The notes beneath the pieces are model-generated. The model was not told the origin of the DNA. It saw only the letters and a program-made list of their open reading frames with translations, and made no database searches. DNA of 6,642 nucleotides from an uncultured Bacillota bacterium. Its GTDB lineage: Bacteria > Bacillota > Clostridia > Peptostreptococcales > Anaerovoracaceae. The stretch lies in assembly GCA_946541435.1 (NCBI GenBank), contig CAMNJK010000088.1:1-6642 (forward strand), read 5' to 3'. Position 1 is the stretch's first letter; every line of letters starts with the position of its first letter. The translations under genes and the position numbers were made by a program. This document shows positions 1 to 5,547 of this stretch, one piece after another.

Positions 1-2
1 AT

Positions 3-1484
3 GAGGAGCTGTTCCCGGCAGACTTCATCTGCGAGGGCATCGACCAGACCAGAGGATGGTTCTATTCTCTGATGGCCATCTCCACCTTCATCAAGGGAAG
101 ATCCCCCTATAAGAACGTGCTGGTCAACGACCTGATCCTGGACAAGGAAGGCAAGAAGATGTCCAAGCATGTGGGCAACACGGTGGATCCTTTCGAGATG
201 CTGGACAAGTACGGCGCGGACGCCACCCGCTGGTATCTGCTGCACACCTCCCCGGCATGGACGCCCACCAGATTTGACGAGAGCGGCCTGGTGGAGATCG
301 CCGGCAAGTTCTTCGGGACCCTCCGGAATGTATATAACTTCTTCGTCCTCTACTACAATCAGGACGAGGTAAGCTCAGAGGAGCTGATCGTTCCCTATGA
401 GAACAGACCGGAACTGGATCGCTGGATCCTCTCCAAGTACAACCGCCTGATCCGCAGCGTGACGGAATCCATGGACAGCTATGACCACATGAAGACCACC
501 CACGCCATCCAGAACTTCGTCAACGAAGATCTGTCCAACTGGTATATCAGACGGGCAAGACGCCGCTTCTGGGGCGAGGAGATGACAGAAGACAAGAAAG
601 CGGTTTATGCCACCACCTATGAGATCCTGATCGGCATCTCCAAGATGATCGCGCCCTTCGCGCCCTTCATTTCGGATGAGATGTTCGTGAACCTCACCGG
701 CGGGGAATCTGTCCACCTGTCCTACTTCCCGGCATGCCAGGAAAACCTGATCGACGACAAGGTGGAAGAGCGTATGGATCTGGTCAGGACCCTGGTAACA
801 CTGGGCCGCGGCACCAGAGAGCAGGAGAAGATCAAGGTTCGCCAGCCTTTGCAGGAGGTTCTGGTGGACGGCGCCTACGAATCCGTGATCGGAGATCTGA
901 CACCGCTGATCAAGGAAGAACTGAACATCCGCGAAGTCGTCTTCGAGAACAATCTGGAAAAGTACATGGATTATTCCCTGAAGCCGAACTTCAAGGTGGC
1001 GGGACCCGTGCTGGGCAAGAACATCAAGGCCTTCGGCGCTGCCATGGCCAAGGCGGACCCGGCGGCGACCGTGGCTGCTCTGGAAGCGGACGGCAAGATC
1101 ACCCTGGAGCTGAACGGCGAGAATGTTGACATAACAAAGGATATGGTCGACGTCAGGATCACAGCCAAGGAAGGCTTCGCCGTCGCCATGGAAAACAACG
1201 TTTTCACCATTCTGGACACCACCATCACTCCGGAACTGGCTTCCGAGGGTCTGGCCAGAGAGCTGATCTCCAAGGTCCAGCAGATGAGAAAACAGGAAAA
1301 CTTCGAAATGATGGACAACATCAACATCTACGTGGAAGCGGACGAGGAAGTCGCCGCTGCCATCGCGGAGCACAAGGATTACATCATGAAAGAGACTCTG
1401 GCCGTGGCCATCGAAGAGAAGGCGGGACTGGATACAGTCAAGCTGAACGGTCATAAGACCGGCCTGGCCGTGGAGAGAGTATAA
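3..1484 (+). CDS. ileS: Isoleucyl-tRNA synthetase, type 2 (IleS2), C-terminal 493 residues; 5' end outside window
   Basis: IleS charges tRNA-Ile with isoleucine in the cytoplasm. The reading frame is already open at base 3 and gives PADFICEGIDQTRGWFYSL, the conserved class I IleS block that precedes the signature loop. The ATP-binding KMSKS-type motif appears as KMSKH at 156-170, followed by VGNTVDPFEMLDKYGADATR. The anticodon-binding helical domain follows (YNFFVLYYN, LDRWILSKYNRLI, FVNEDLSNWYIRRARRRFW). The last ~230 residues (KIKVRQPLQEVLV, LKPNFKVAGPVLG, ITPELASEGLARELI) match the C-terminal extension of type-2, eukaryote-like IleS (DUF5915). The C-terminal CxxC...CxxC zinc finger of type-1 bacterial IleS is absent; only two cysteines occur in the visible part. 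Type-2 enzymes are generally about 1,040 residues, so roughly half is missing to the left. The family assignment is secure. The type-2 call rests on the tail and is strong. Confidence 0.97.
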   Translation, partial: EELFPADFICEGIDQTRGWFYSLMAISTFIKGRSPYKNVLVNDLILDKEGKKMSKHVGNTVDPFEMLDKYGADATRWYLLHTSPAWTPTRFDESGLVEIAGKFFGTLRNVYNFFVLYYNQDEVSSEELIVPYENRPELDRWILSKYNRLIRSVTESMDSYDHMKTTHAIQNFVNEDLSNWYIRRARRRFWGEEMTEDKKAVYATTYEILIGISKMIAPFAPFISDEMFVNLTGGESVHLSYFPACQENLIDDKVEERMDLVRTLVTLGRGTREQEKIKVRQPLQEVLVDGAYESVIGDLTPLIKEELNIREVVFENNLEKYMDYSLKPNFKVAGPVLGKNIKAFGAAMAKADPAATVAALEADGKITLELNGENVDITKDMVDVRITAKEGFAVAMENNVFTILDTTITPELASEGLARELISKVQQMRKQENFEMMDNINIYVEADEEVAAAIAEHKDYIMKETLAVAIEEKAGLDTVKLNGHKTGLAVERV

Positions 1485-1520
1485 GACACGCAGGAGTGAG
1501 TCTATTTACAGAAACAGCTG

Positions 1521-1553
1521 CCGGCCCGACGGGAATCCATCCTGCCGGGCCGG
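1521..1553 (+). other. GC-rich hairpin in the ileS-downstream gap, no U-tract
   Basis: The arms 1521-1533 (CCGGCCCGACGGG) and 1541-1553 (CCTGCCGGGCCGG) pair over 13 positions with one A-C mismatch and one G-U wobble, closing a 7-base loop. The eight base pairs at the foot are perfect. The bases after it (TTGACACTGAAG) are not U-rich, so it is not a standard intrinsic terminator. It could stabilise an RNA 3' end, slow polymerase, or partly attenuate readthrough from ileS into the next gene. The structure is seen directly; the role is inference. Confidence 0.55.
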
Positions 1554-1576
1554 TTGACACTGAAGAGGAAAATGAT

Positions 1577-2095
1577 ATGAGCACTTCCATTGAACATTTG
1601 CGGCGGCTCTCCCAGCGGGACGTGAAGGACCATACGGCCATCTTTGATCTGTATGTGACGGTGGGCAGGGACCTGGAATATCTGTCCATCAAATTCGGCA
1701 TGGATCCGGACGACATCATCAACCTGCTGGAGGGTTACGGCGAAAAGATCCGGCTGACAGCAGACCAGGACGGAGCGGTCGAAAACCCTGACCAGCTGGA
1801 TCCCGCGGCCCGGAAGGCCCTGAAGGAATTCGGGGTGGCCCTGGATTATTCAGGCAAAGGCAGGCTGCGCGGACTTCCCCGGATCCTGGTGGAGGAGTAT
1901 GTGGAACGCTTTTATCCGGGGATCGCTTCGGAGCATCCGGAGAATGACTGGATCAGCATAGAGTCCTATCTGGAGCATATGCATCCCGGCTGGCAGATCA
2001 CCATGGAACAGGCCAGGCAGAAGGGCGCTGCGGGAGACGATGGGGACGAAAAGGGCAGGAAGAAGGCCCGGAACCGGTTCCGGCTGTTCGGATAA
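1577..2095 (+). CDS. Unrecognised 172-residue cytoplasmic protein between ileS and rlmN
   Basis: I do not recognise this family. The ATG at 1577 is chosen because AGAGGA sits about 8 bases upstream. An in-frame GTG at 1496 would add 27 residues but has no properly spaced ribosome binding site and would place the 1521-1553 hairpin inside the coding region. The protein has no signal peptide, membrane segment or cysteine. Residues 30-58 (GRDLEYLSIKFGMDPDDIINLLEGYGEKI) have the spacing of a helix-turn-helix-like pair of helices, which is only suggestive. Residues 60-80 are acidic and loop-like. Residues 98-145 look helical and aromatic-rich (IESYLEHMHPGWQITMEQA). The tail from about 149 is charged, running from GDDGDEKG to a basic KGRKKARNRFRLFG end. 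Codon use matches the neighbours, so it is probably a genuine resident gene co-transcribed with rlmN, 32 bases upstream of that gene's GTG. A nucleic-acid-binding role would fit the tail but is speculation. Confidence 0.8.
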   Translation: MSTSIEHLRRLSQRDVKDHTAIFDLYVTVGRDLEYLSIKFGMDPDDIINLLEGYGEKIRLTADQDGAVENPDQLDPAARKALKEFGVALDYSGKGRLRGLPRILVEEYVERFYPGIASEHPENDWISIESYLEHMHPGWQITMEQARQKGAAGDDGDEKGRKKARNRFRLFG

Positions 2096-2112
2096 GAGAA
2101 AGCGGCGCGATG

Positions 2113-2120
2113 AAGGAGGT
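2113..2120 (+). promoter_or_regulatory. Shine-Dalgarno that fixes the rlmN start at GTG 2128
   Basis: AAGGAGGT at 2113-2120 is a near-perfect anti-16S match, with 7 bases between it and the GTG at 2128. The alternative in-frame ATG at 2110 lies upstream of this site and has only a weak purine run before it. The GTG start also gives an N-terminus (KQNLRNLTIREMQEL) that fits the usual short leader of RlmN proteins. Confidence 0.85.
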
Positions 2121-2127
2121 TTGGCTG

Positions 2128-3204
2128 GTGAAGCAGAATCTGAGGAATCTGACAATCAGGGAAATGCAGGAGCTTGCGGCGGAGCTGGGGGAGAAGCCTT
2201 ACCGCGGGAAGCAGGTGTTTCAGTGGATCAGCCGGGGGGCGGAGTCCTTCGATGAAATGACAGACCTGCCTAAGGAATTCCGGCGGAAGCTGGCGGACGC
2301 TGCGGAGATCGGTCTTCTGAAGGTGCTGGATGTGCAGGTGGATCCCGGCGACGGGACCCGGAAATTCCTGTTCGGCCTGCCGGATCCATGCGACGCGGAC
2401 GGAGAAACAGGAGGAGACCGGCCGTCCGGCAACGCTCTGGCCATCGAGAGCGTCTTCATGAAGTATTCCTACGGCAACACCCTCTGCGTTTCCTCCCAGG
2501 TGGGCTGCAAGATGGGCTGCACCTTCTGCGCCTCGGCCCTGGGCGGTTTCGTCCGGAACCTGACGGCGGGGGAGATGATCGCCCAGGTGATGGAAGCGGA
2601 GCATGAAACCGGAGAGCGGGTGGACCACATCGTGGTGATGGGCATGGGGGAACCCTTCGACAACTATGAGAACCTCAGCAGGTTCCTCCGGCTTTTGCAT
2701 GAGCCCGCCGGGAGAAACATGAGCTGGCGGCACATCACCGTTTCCACCAGCGGCATCGTCCCCATGATGGACCGGTTCGGAGACGAGTTTCCCCAGGTCA
2801 ACCTGGCCGTTTCCCTGCACCGGGCAGATGACGCGGACCGCAGCCGGCTCATGCCGGTGAACCGGCGGTATCCGCTGAAGGATCTGCTGGCGGCGGCCCG
2901 GGCCCACACAGAGAAGACCGGCAGGCGGATCACCTTCGAGTACGCCCTGATCCAGGGGGAAAACGACCGGCCGGAAGACATCCGCGCCCTCATCAATGCC
3001 CTGAAGGGCATGCTCTGCCTGGTCAATCTGATCCCCCTGAACGCGGTGAAAGAGACGGGCTTCGCGGGAAGCAGCCGGCAGCGGGCGGAACAGATCGCGG
3101 CCCGGCTGGAGGCAGCCGGCATCACTGCCACCGTGCGGCGGGAGCTGGGCAGCGAGATCGACGGCGCCTGCGGACAGCTGCGTCTGCGCCGAAAAAACAG
3201 CTGA
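2128..3204 (+). CDS. rlmN: RlmN, dual-specificity 23S rRNA A2503 / tRNA A37 C2-methyltransferase (radical SAM)
   Basis: RlmN makes 2-methyladenosine at A2503 of 23S rRNA and at A37 of some tRNAs, using two SAM molecules and an iron-sulfur cluster. Started at GTG 2128 it has 358 residues, normal for the family. The N-terminal helical domain carries GEKPYRGKQVFQWI (about 21-34). The radical-SAM cluster motif CX3CX2C is CKMGCTFC at C127, C131 and C134. C120 in TLCVSSQVG lies seven residues before it and is the equivalent of E. coli C118. GMGEP follows at about 172-176. The methyl-carrying cysteine near the C-terminus is C348 in EIDGACGQL. All catalytic cysteines are therefore present. One oddity is a linker of about 20 residues (85-104, PDPCDADGETGG...), where most homologues have only a few residues before IESV. 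The gene follows the unknown 172-residue gene by 32 bases and probably shares its transcript. Confidence 0.97.
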   Translation: MKQNLRNLTIREMQELAAELGEKPYRGKQVFQWISRGAESFDEMTDLPKEFRRKLADAAEIGLLKVLDVQVDPGDGTRKFLFGLPDPCDADGETGGDRPSGNALAIESVFMKYSYGNTLCVSSQVGCKMGCTFCASALGGFVRNLTAGEMIAQVMEAEHETGERVDHIVVMGMGEPFDNYENLSRFLRLLHEPAGRNMSWRHITVSTSGIVPMMDRFGDEFPQVNLAVSLHRADDADRSRLMPVNRRYPLKDLLAAARAHTEKTGRRITFEYALIQGENDRPEDIRALINALKGMLCLVNLIPLNAVKETGFAGSSRQRAEQIAARLEAAGITATVRRELGSEIDGACGQLRLRRKNS

Positions 3205-3229
3205 AAAAAATCAAGGGATGACAGGCGGA

Positions 3230-3246
3230 TTTACGGTTGCCGTAAA
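3230..3246. repeat. Perfect 7+7 inverted repeat overlapping the -35 box, possible operator
   Basis: TTTACGG (3230-3236) and CCGTAAA (3240-3246) are exact reverse complements around a 3-base centre TTG. The right arm and centre contain the -35 hexamer TTGCCG (3237-3242). The repeat is followed by A residues on the + strand, so it is not an intrinsic terminator for rlmN. A dimeric repressor site is a reasonable reading; the function is inferred from position alone. Confidence 0.45.
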
Positions 3247-3265
3247 AAAGGACATCCTGTATAAT
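3237..3265 (+). promoter_or_regulatory. Sigma-A (housekeeping) type promoter for the P-loop gene
   Basis: A -35 hexamer TTGCCG (3237-3242, four of six consensus bases) is separated by exactly 17 bases from a perfect -10 hexamer TATAAT (3260-3265). Transcription would start at about 3272, giving a leader of about 80 bases before the ATG at 3354. The leader contains a small 5-bp hairpin (GCGGC/GCCGC, 3288-3300). This is the clearest promoter in the window and separates the P-loop gene from the rlmN unit. Confidence 0.8.
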
Positions 3266-3339
3266 ACTATGTAATAGATGAAGGAAAGCGGCAGTGCCGC
3301 ATAGGATCGATTGAGATATATTATTCAGAAGACCTGCAC

Positions 3340-3345
3340 AGGAGG
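3340..3345 (+). promoter_or_regulatory. Shine-Dalgarno deciding the P-loop gene start at ATG 3354
   Basis: AGGAGG lies 8 bases before the ATG at 3354 but only 2 bases before the in-frame ATG at 3348, which is too close for normal initiation. The ATG at 3354 also places the first beta strand and P-loop at the very N-terminus (MVKLLIGHKGSGKT). Confidence 0.8.
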
Positions 3346-3353
3346 ACATGGCT

Positions 3354-3776
3354 ATGGTGAAATTACTGATCGGACATAAGGGAAGCGGAAAAACCAATAA
3401 GATGCTGCAGCTGGCCAACGAAAAGATCGAGCACGCAGCGGGAAGTATCGTCTTTATCAACAAGAATCACCGGCTCATGTATGAGCTGAGTTACCGGATC
3501 CGTGTAATCTGCATGGAAGATTATGAGCATATCACCAATATCGACGAGTACATCGGTTTCCTTTATGGAATCATCAGTTCCGATCACGACATCGAGACGA
3601 TTTTCATTGACAGCATTCTGAAGCATGCGGATGTCAGCATGAGCGATCTTCCGAATTTCATTGAGCGTCTGAAGGTGATCTCTGAGATCTACGGACCGGA
3701 ATTCATCGTCAGCGTCAGCGCTGAGAAGGAAGAGATGATCGGCGTTGATTTCTCGGGAATCGAGATCCTGAACTAG
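3354..3776 (+). CDS. Small stand-alone P-loop NTPase-like protein, 140 residues
   Basis: The protein opens with a short beta strand and a canonical Walker A motif GHKGSGKT at residues 7-14. A second strand follows (SIVFINK, 31-37), then a hydrophobic strand ending in an acidic residue (ETIFID, 81-86) that could act as Walker B. A helix (DLPNFIERLKVISEIYG, 98-114) and a last strand (EFIVSVSAE, 116-124) complete the visible core. This is a minimal P-loop fold with no recognisable partner domain, membrane segment or signal peptide. I recall similar short Clostridia proteins being labelled 'twitching motility protein PilT' or simply 'ATP-binding protein'; true PilT is more than twice as long, so that label should not be trusted. 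The gene has its own promoter and a following hairpin cluster. It is AT-richer than its neighbours: bases 3421-3480 and 3541-3600 each have 28 G+C of 60, against 38 of 60 at 4021-4080. The substrate and role are unknown. Confidence 0.88.
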   Translation: MVKLLIGHKGSGKTNKMLQLANEKIEHAAGSIVFINKNHRLMYELSYRIRVICMEDYEHITNIDEYIGFLYGIISSDHDIETIFIDSILKHADVSMSDLPNFIERLKVISEIYGPEFIVSVSAEKEEMIGVDFSGIEILN

Positions 3777-3792
3777 TTATCGTACATCAGCT

Positions 3793-3807
3793 GCCGGCCT
3801 GTCCGGC
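3793..3807 (+). other. Short hairpin 1 of the 3777-3900 intergenic cluster
   Basis: GCCGG (3793-3797) and CCGGC (3803-3807) form a 5-bp stem with a 5-base loop. It is followed by AAAAAAA, so it is not a + strand terminator. It starts 17 bases after the P-loop gene's stop codon. Confidence 0.35.
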
Positions 3808-3826
3808 AAAAAAAGAAGAAAACAGC

Positions 3827-3851
3827 GGGCGGTGGGATCACACCGCCCTTT
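3827..3851 (+). terminator. Probable intrinsic terminator of the P-loop gene
   Basis: GGGCGGTG (3827-3834) and CACCGCCC (3841-3848) form a perfect 8-bp GC-rich stem around the loop GGATCA. An A-rich stretch (3808-3822) lies upstream and TTT follows immediately (3849-3851). The U-tract is short, so termination may be partial and allow some readthrough into the transporter operon. Confidence 0.5.
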
Positions 3852-3880
3852 GCATGCCCTGAACCGGATCAGGGACATGC
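3852..3880 (+). other. Second large hairpin just upstream of the transporter gene
   Basis: GCATG plus CCCTGA (3852-3862) pair with TCAGGG (3869-3874) and CATGC (3876-3880), giving 11 base pairs with one bulged A at 3875 and the loop ACCGGA. It directly abuts the preceding terminator-like hairpin and ends 20 bases before the transporter ATG. It leaves the presumed GGAG ribosome binding site (3893-3896) unpaired. It is not followed by a U-tract. It could be a leader structure acting on the EamA operon; no known riboswitch consensus fits. Confidence 0.45.
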
Positions 3881-3900
3881 GGGAGAAACACTGGAGTAAC

Positions 3901-4878
3901 ATGAACAAGGCATATATATACGTACTGATCACAGCATTTCTGTTTGGTTCCATGGAGGTGGCCTGCAAGGTGGGCGGCGCGGACCTGGATCCTTTTCAGC
4001 TGACCTTCCTGCGGTTCGCCATCGGCGGCCTGGTTTTGCTTCCCTTCGCCCTGGCGGAGCTGAAGCAAAGGCAGGTCAGGCTGGGCATCAAAGACTTTCT
4101 GGGTCTGCTGGGGGTAGGGACCCTGGGCATTCCCATCAGCATGGTCCTCTTCCAGCTGTCCATCATGATGTCCAACGCGTCCACGGTGTCGGTGCTGATC
4201 TGTACCAGTCCTTTTTTTACGATGGTGTTCGCCCATCTCTTTACCAGTGAAAAGCTGACCCGGGAGAAGATCCCGGTGCTGGGGATCGCCCTGGTGGGCA
4301 TCCTGTTCATGCTCCGTCCCTGGGATGTGCAGGAGGGGAACTCCATGACCGGAATGCTGCTGATGCTGCTGGCGGCGCTCTTCTTCGGCGCCTATACGGT
4401 GGCGGGAGCGGTGAGCGTCAGGCGGATGGGACTGATGGCACAGACCAGTTTCAGTTTCATGCTGGGTTCCCTGGTCCTGCTGGTGGTGATCCTGGTGATG
4501 GGCAGGCCGGTCCTGGAAAATACCGCAGACAACATCCCAATCATCCTCTTCGTGGGCATACTGATCACGGGTCTGGGATATTACTGCTATTTCAAGGCCA
4601 TCGCCCTGTCCGACGCGGCAACGGGATCCTTCGCTTTCTTCCTGAAACCGGCCATCGCCCCGGTGCTGGCAGCCATCATCCTGGGTGAGACCATTCTGTG
4701 GAACACGGTGGTGGGCATCGGGCTGATCCTGGTGGCTTCGCTGCTCAGGATCGTTCAGCAAAAGCGGGCCGGGACCAGGGCGAAAGCTGAAGAGCGCCGG
4801 CGGCAGGCCCAGACCCTGCAGGAGCAGACCGCGCAGGAACAGAGCAAGCCGCAGGAAGAGGAGGAGACCCATGGGTGA
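3901..4878 (+). CDS. EamA / drug-metabolite transporter superfamily permease, 325 residues
   Basis: This is an integral membrane permease of the DMT superfamily, built from two EamA repeats (about residues 3-139 and 151-285) with around ten hydrophobic helices. The first segment, YIYVLITAFLFGSMEVACK, is typical of an EamA N-terminus. The second repeat holds GYYCYFKAIALSDAATGS and FFLKPAIAPVLAAIILGE, the characteristic end of an EamA domain. The ATG at 3901 is preferred: GGAG is at 3893-3896, the protein starts directly at the first membrane helix, and the upstream in-frame extension to 3832 would read through two hairpins. The last ~40 residues form a hydrophilic Arg/Glu/Gln-rich tail (RAKAEERRRQAQTLQEQ, then QEEEETHG), presumably cytoplasmic and possibly coiled-coil. 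Substrates of EamA proteins cannot be read from sequence; amino acids, nucleosides and other metabolites are known cases. Its 3' end overlaps the next gene by 8 bases, so translation is probably coupled. Confidence 0.93.
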   Translation: MNKAYIYVLITAFLFGSMEVACKVGGADLDPFQLTFLRFAIGGLVLLPFALAELKQRQVRLGIKDFLGLLGVGTLGIPISMVLFQLSIMMSNASTVSVLICTSPFFTMVFAHLFTSEKLTREKIPVLGIALVGILFMLRPWDVQEGNSMTGMLLMLLAALFFGAYTVAGAVSVRRMGLMAQTSFSFMLGSLVLLVVILVMGRPVLENTADNIPIILFVGILITGLGYYCYFKAIALSDAATGSFAFFLKPAIAPVLAAIILGETILWNTVVGIGLILVASLLRIVQQKRAGTRAKAEERRRQAQTLQEQTAQEQSKPQEEEETHG

Positions 4879-5512
4879 GAAAGTCTTTTCTGCCGGAGAC
4901 ATCCGGCGGATGTTCCGGGGCGGCCCTTCAGTGCCGGAAAACGGGTTCCGCCATTACGCGGTGCTGATCCCCCTGATCCTCCGGGAGGACGGGATCCATG
5001 TCATGTACGAGGTCCGGGCGCTGGACCTGGACCGGCAGCCGGGGGAGATCTGTTTCCCGGGAGGAGAACAGGAGCCGGGAGAGACCTGGCAGGAGTGCGC
5101 CCTGCGGGAGACCTGGGAAGAGATCGGCATCCCGCCGGAATCGGTGGAGCTGTTCGATGAGCTGACCACCATCTATGGGGCGGGCAGGTTCGCCATGCAC
5201 TGTTTCCCGGGACTGGTGGATCCACAGGCCGTGGAGGAGATGGAGATCAGCCGGGAAGAAGTGGATCAGGTCTTCACAGTGCCCCTCAGGGATCTGATGG
5301 AAGCGGACCCGGAGGTCTACCGGGCCAAGCTGATCCAGTACGGTCCGGAGGATTTTCCCTATGAAAAGGTCACCGGCGGGGAGGAATATCCCTGGAGCAG
5401 GTTCACCTCACCGGTTCCTGTGTACGACGTGAATGGATGGGTCATCTGGGGACTGACCGGCCGGGTGACCATGGTGCTGACAGAAGAGATCAGAAAACGC
5501 CGGGGGAAGTAA
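4871..5512 (+). CDS. Nudix hydrolase, NudL/CoA pyrophosphatase-like, 213 residues
   Basis: Nudix enzymes cleave nucleoside diphosphates linked to another group; the NudL/YeaB branch splits CoA and its derivatives to 4'-phosphopantetheine species and 3',5'-ADP. The Nudix box GX5EX7REUXEEXGU is complete at residues 65-87: G65, E71, R79-E80, E83-E84, G86. The hydrophobic position after RE is a threonine (T81), slightly unusual. Directly before it, EVRALDLDRQPGEICFPGG (47-65) matches the NuCoA-type motif of this subfamily (basic residue, then PGEICFPGG), which supports CoA-type substrates over ADP-ribose or 8-oxo-dGTP. AGGAGG at 4859-4864 lies 6 bases before the ATG, inside the end of the transporter gene. 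The 8-base overlap with the transporter and the 35-base gap to the amidase suggest one operon. The family is certain; the substrate is inferred from the motif. Confidence 0.92.
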   Translation: MGEKVFSAGDIRRMFRGGPSVPENGFRHYAVLIPLILREDGIHVMYEVRALDLDRQPGEICFPGGEQEPGETWQECALRETWEEIGIPPESVELFDELTTIYGAGRFAMHCFPGLVDPQAVEEMEISREEVDQVFTVPLRDLMEADPEVYRAKLIQYGPEDFPYEKVTGGEEYPWSRFTSPVPVYDVNGWVIWGLTGRVTMVLTEEIRKRRGK

Positions 5513-5547
5513 GAGGATGCCTTATCAGAGGCAGATCGGAGGTAAAG

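Noticed and set aside
375..1454. Long - strand open frame (359 codons) antisense to ileS
   Set aside because: It is a shadow of the GC-rich ileS codons; composition is His/Gln/Asp-rich low-complexity with no recognisable motif, and the + strand protein is unambiguous.
1496..1576. In-frame GTG extension of the 172-residue protein
   Set aside because: The GGAG is too close to the GTG and the extension would run through the hairpin; the ATG at 1577 has a properly spaced site.
1554..1579. Perfect -35-like TTGACA at 1554-1559 with GATATG downstream as a promoter
   Set aside because: The spacer would be only 14 bases and the -10 would overlap the start codon; no usable promoter geometry.
1966..2907. 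- strand open frame of 313 codons across rlmN
   Set aside because: Antisense to a confidently identified RlmN; Pro/His/Arg-rich shadow translation without a ribosome binding site or domain.
3278..3304. Eight-codon mini-ORF (MKESGSAA) in the P-loop gene leader
   Set aside because: No Shine-Dalgarno before it and it begins only a few bases after the predicted transcription start; likely chance.
3793..3815. GCCGG/CCGGC hairpin followed by seven A as a terminator
   Set aside because: On the + strand the hairpin must be followed by T, not A; on the - strand the T-tract would precede the hairpin.
3827..3900. Possible TPP or other known riboswitch before the transporter (TGAACCGGATCAGGG resembles part of the TPP motif)
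   Set aside because: The CTGAGA element and the CTGG...CCAG hairpin of the TPP aptamer are missing, and the bases are better explained by the 3852-3880 stem. No other known riboswitch consensus that I checked by eye fits.
3838..4902. - strand open frame of 354 codons across the EamA gene
   Set aside because: His/Gln/Asp-rich mirror of hydrophobic + strand codons, a known artefact opposite membrane proteins.
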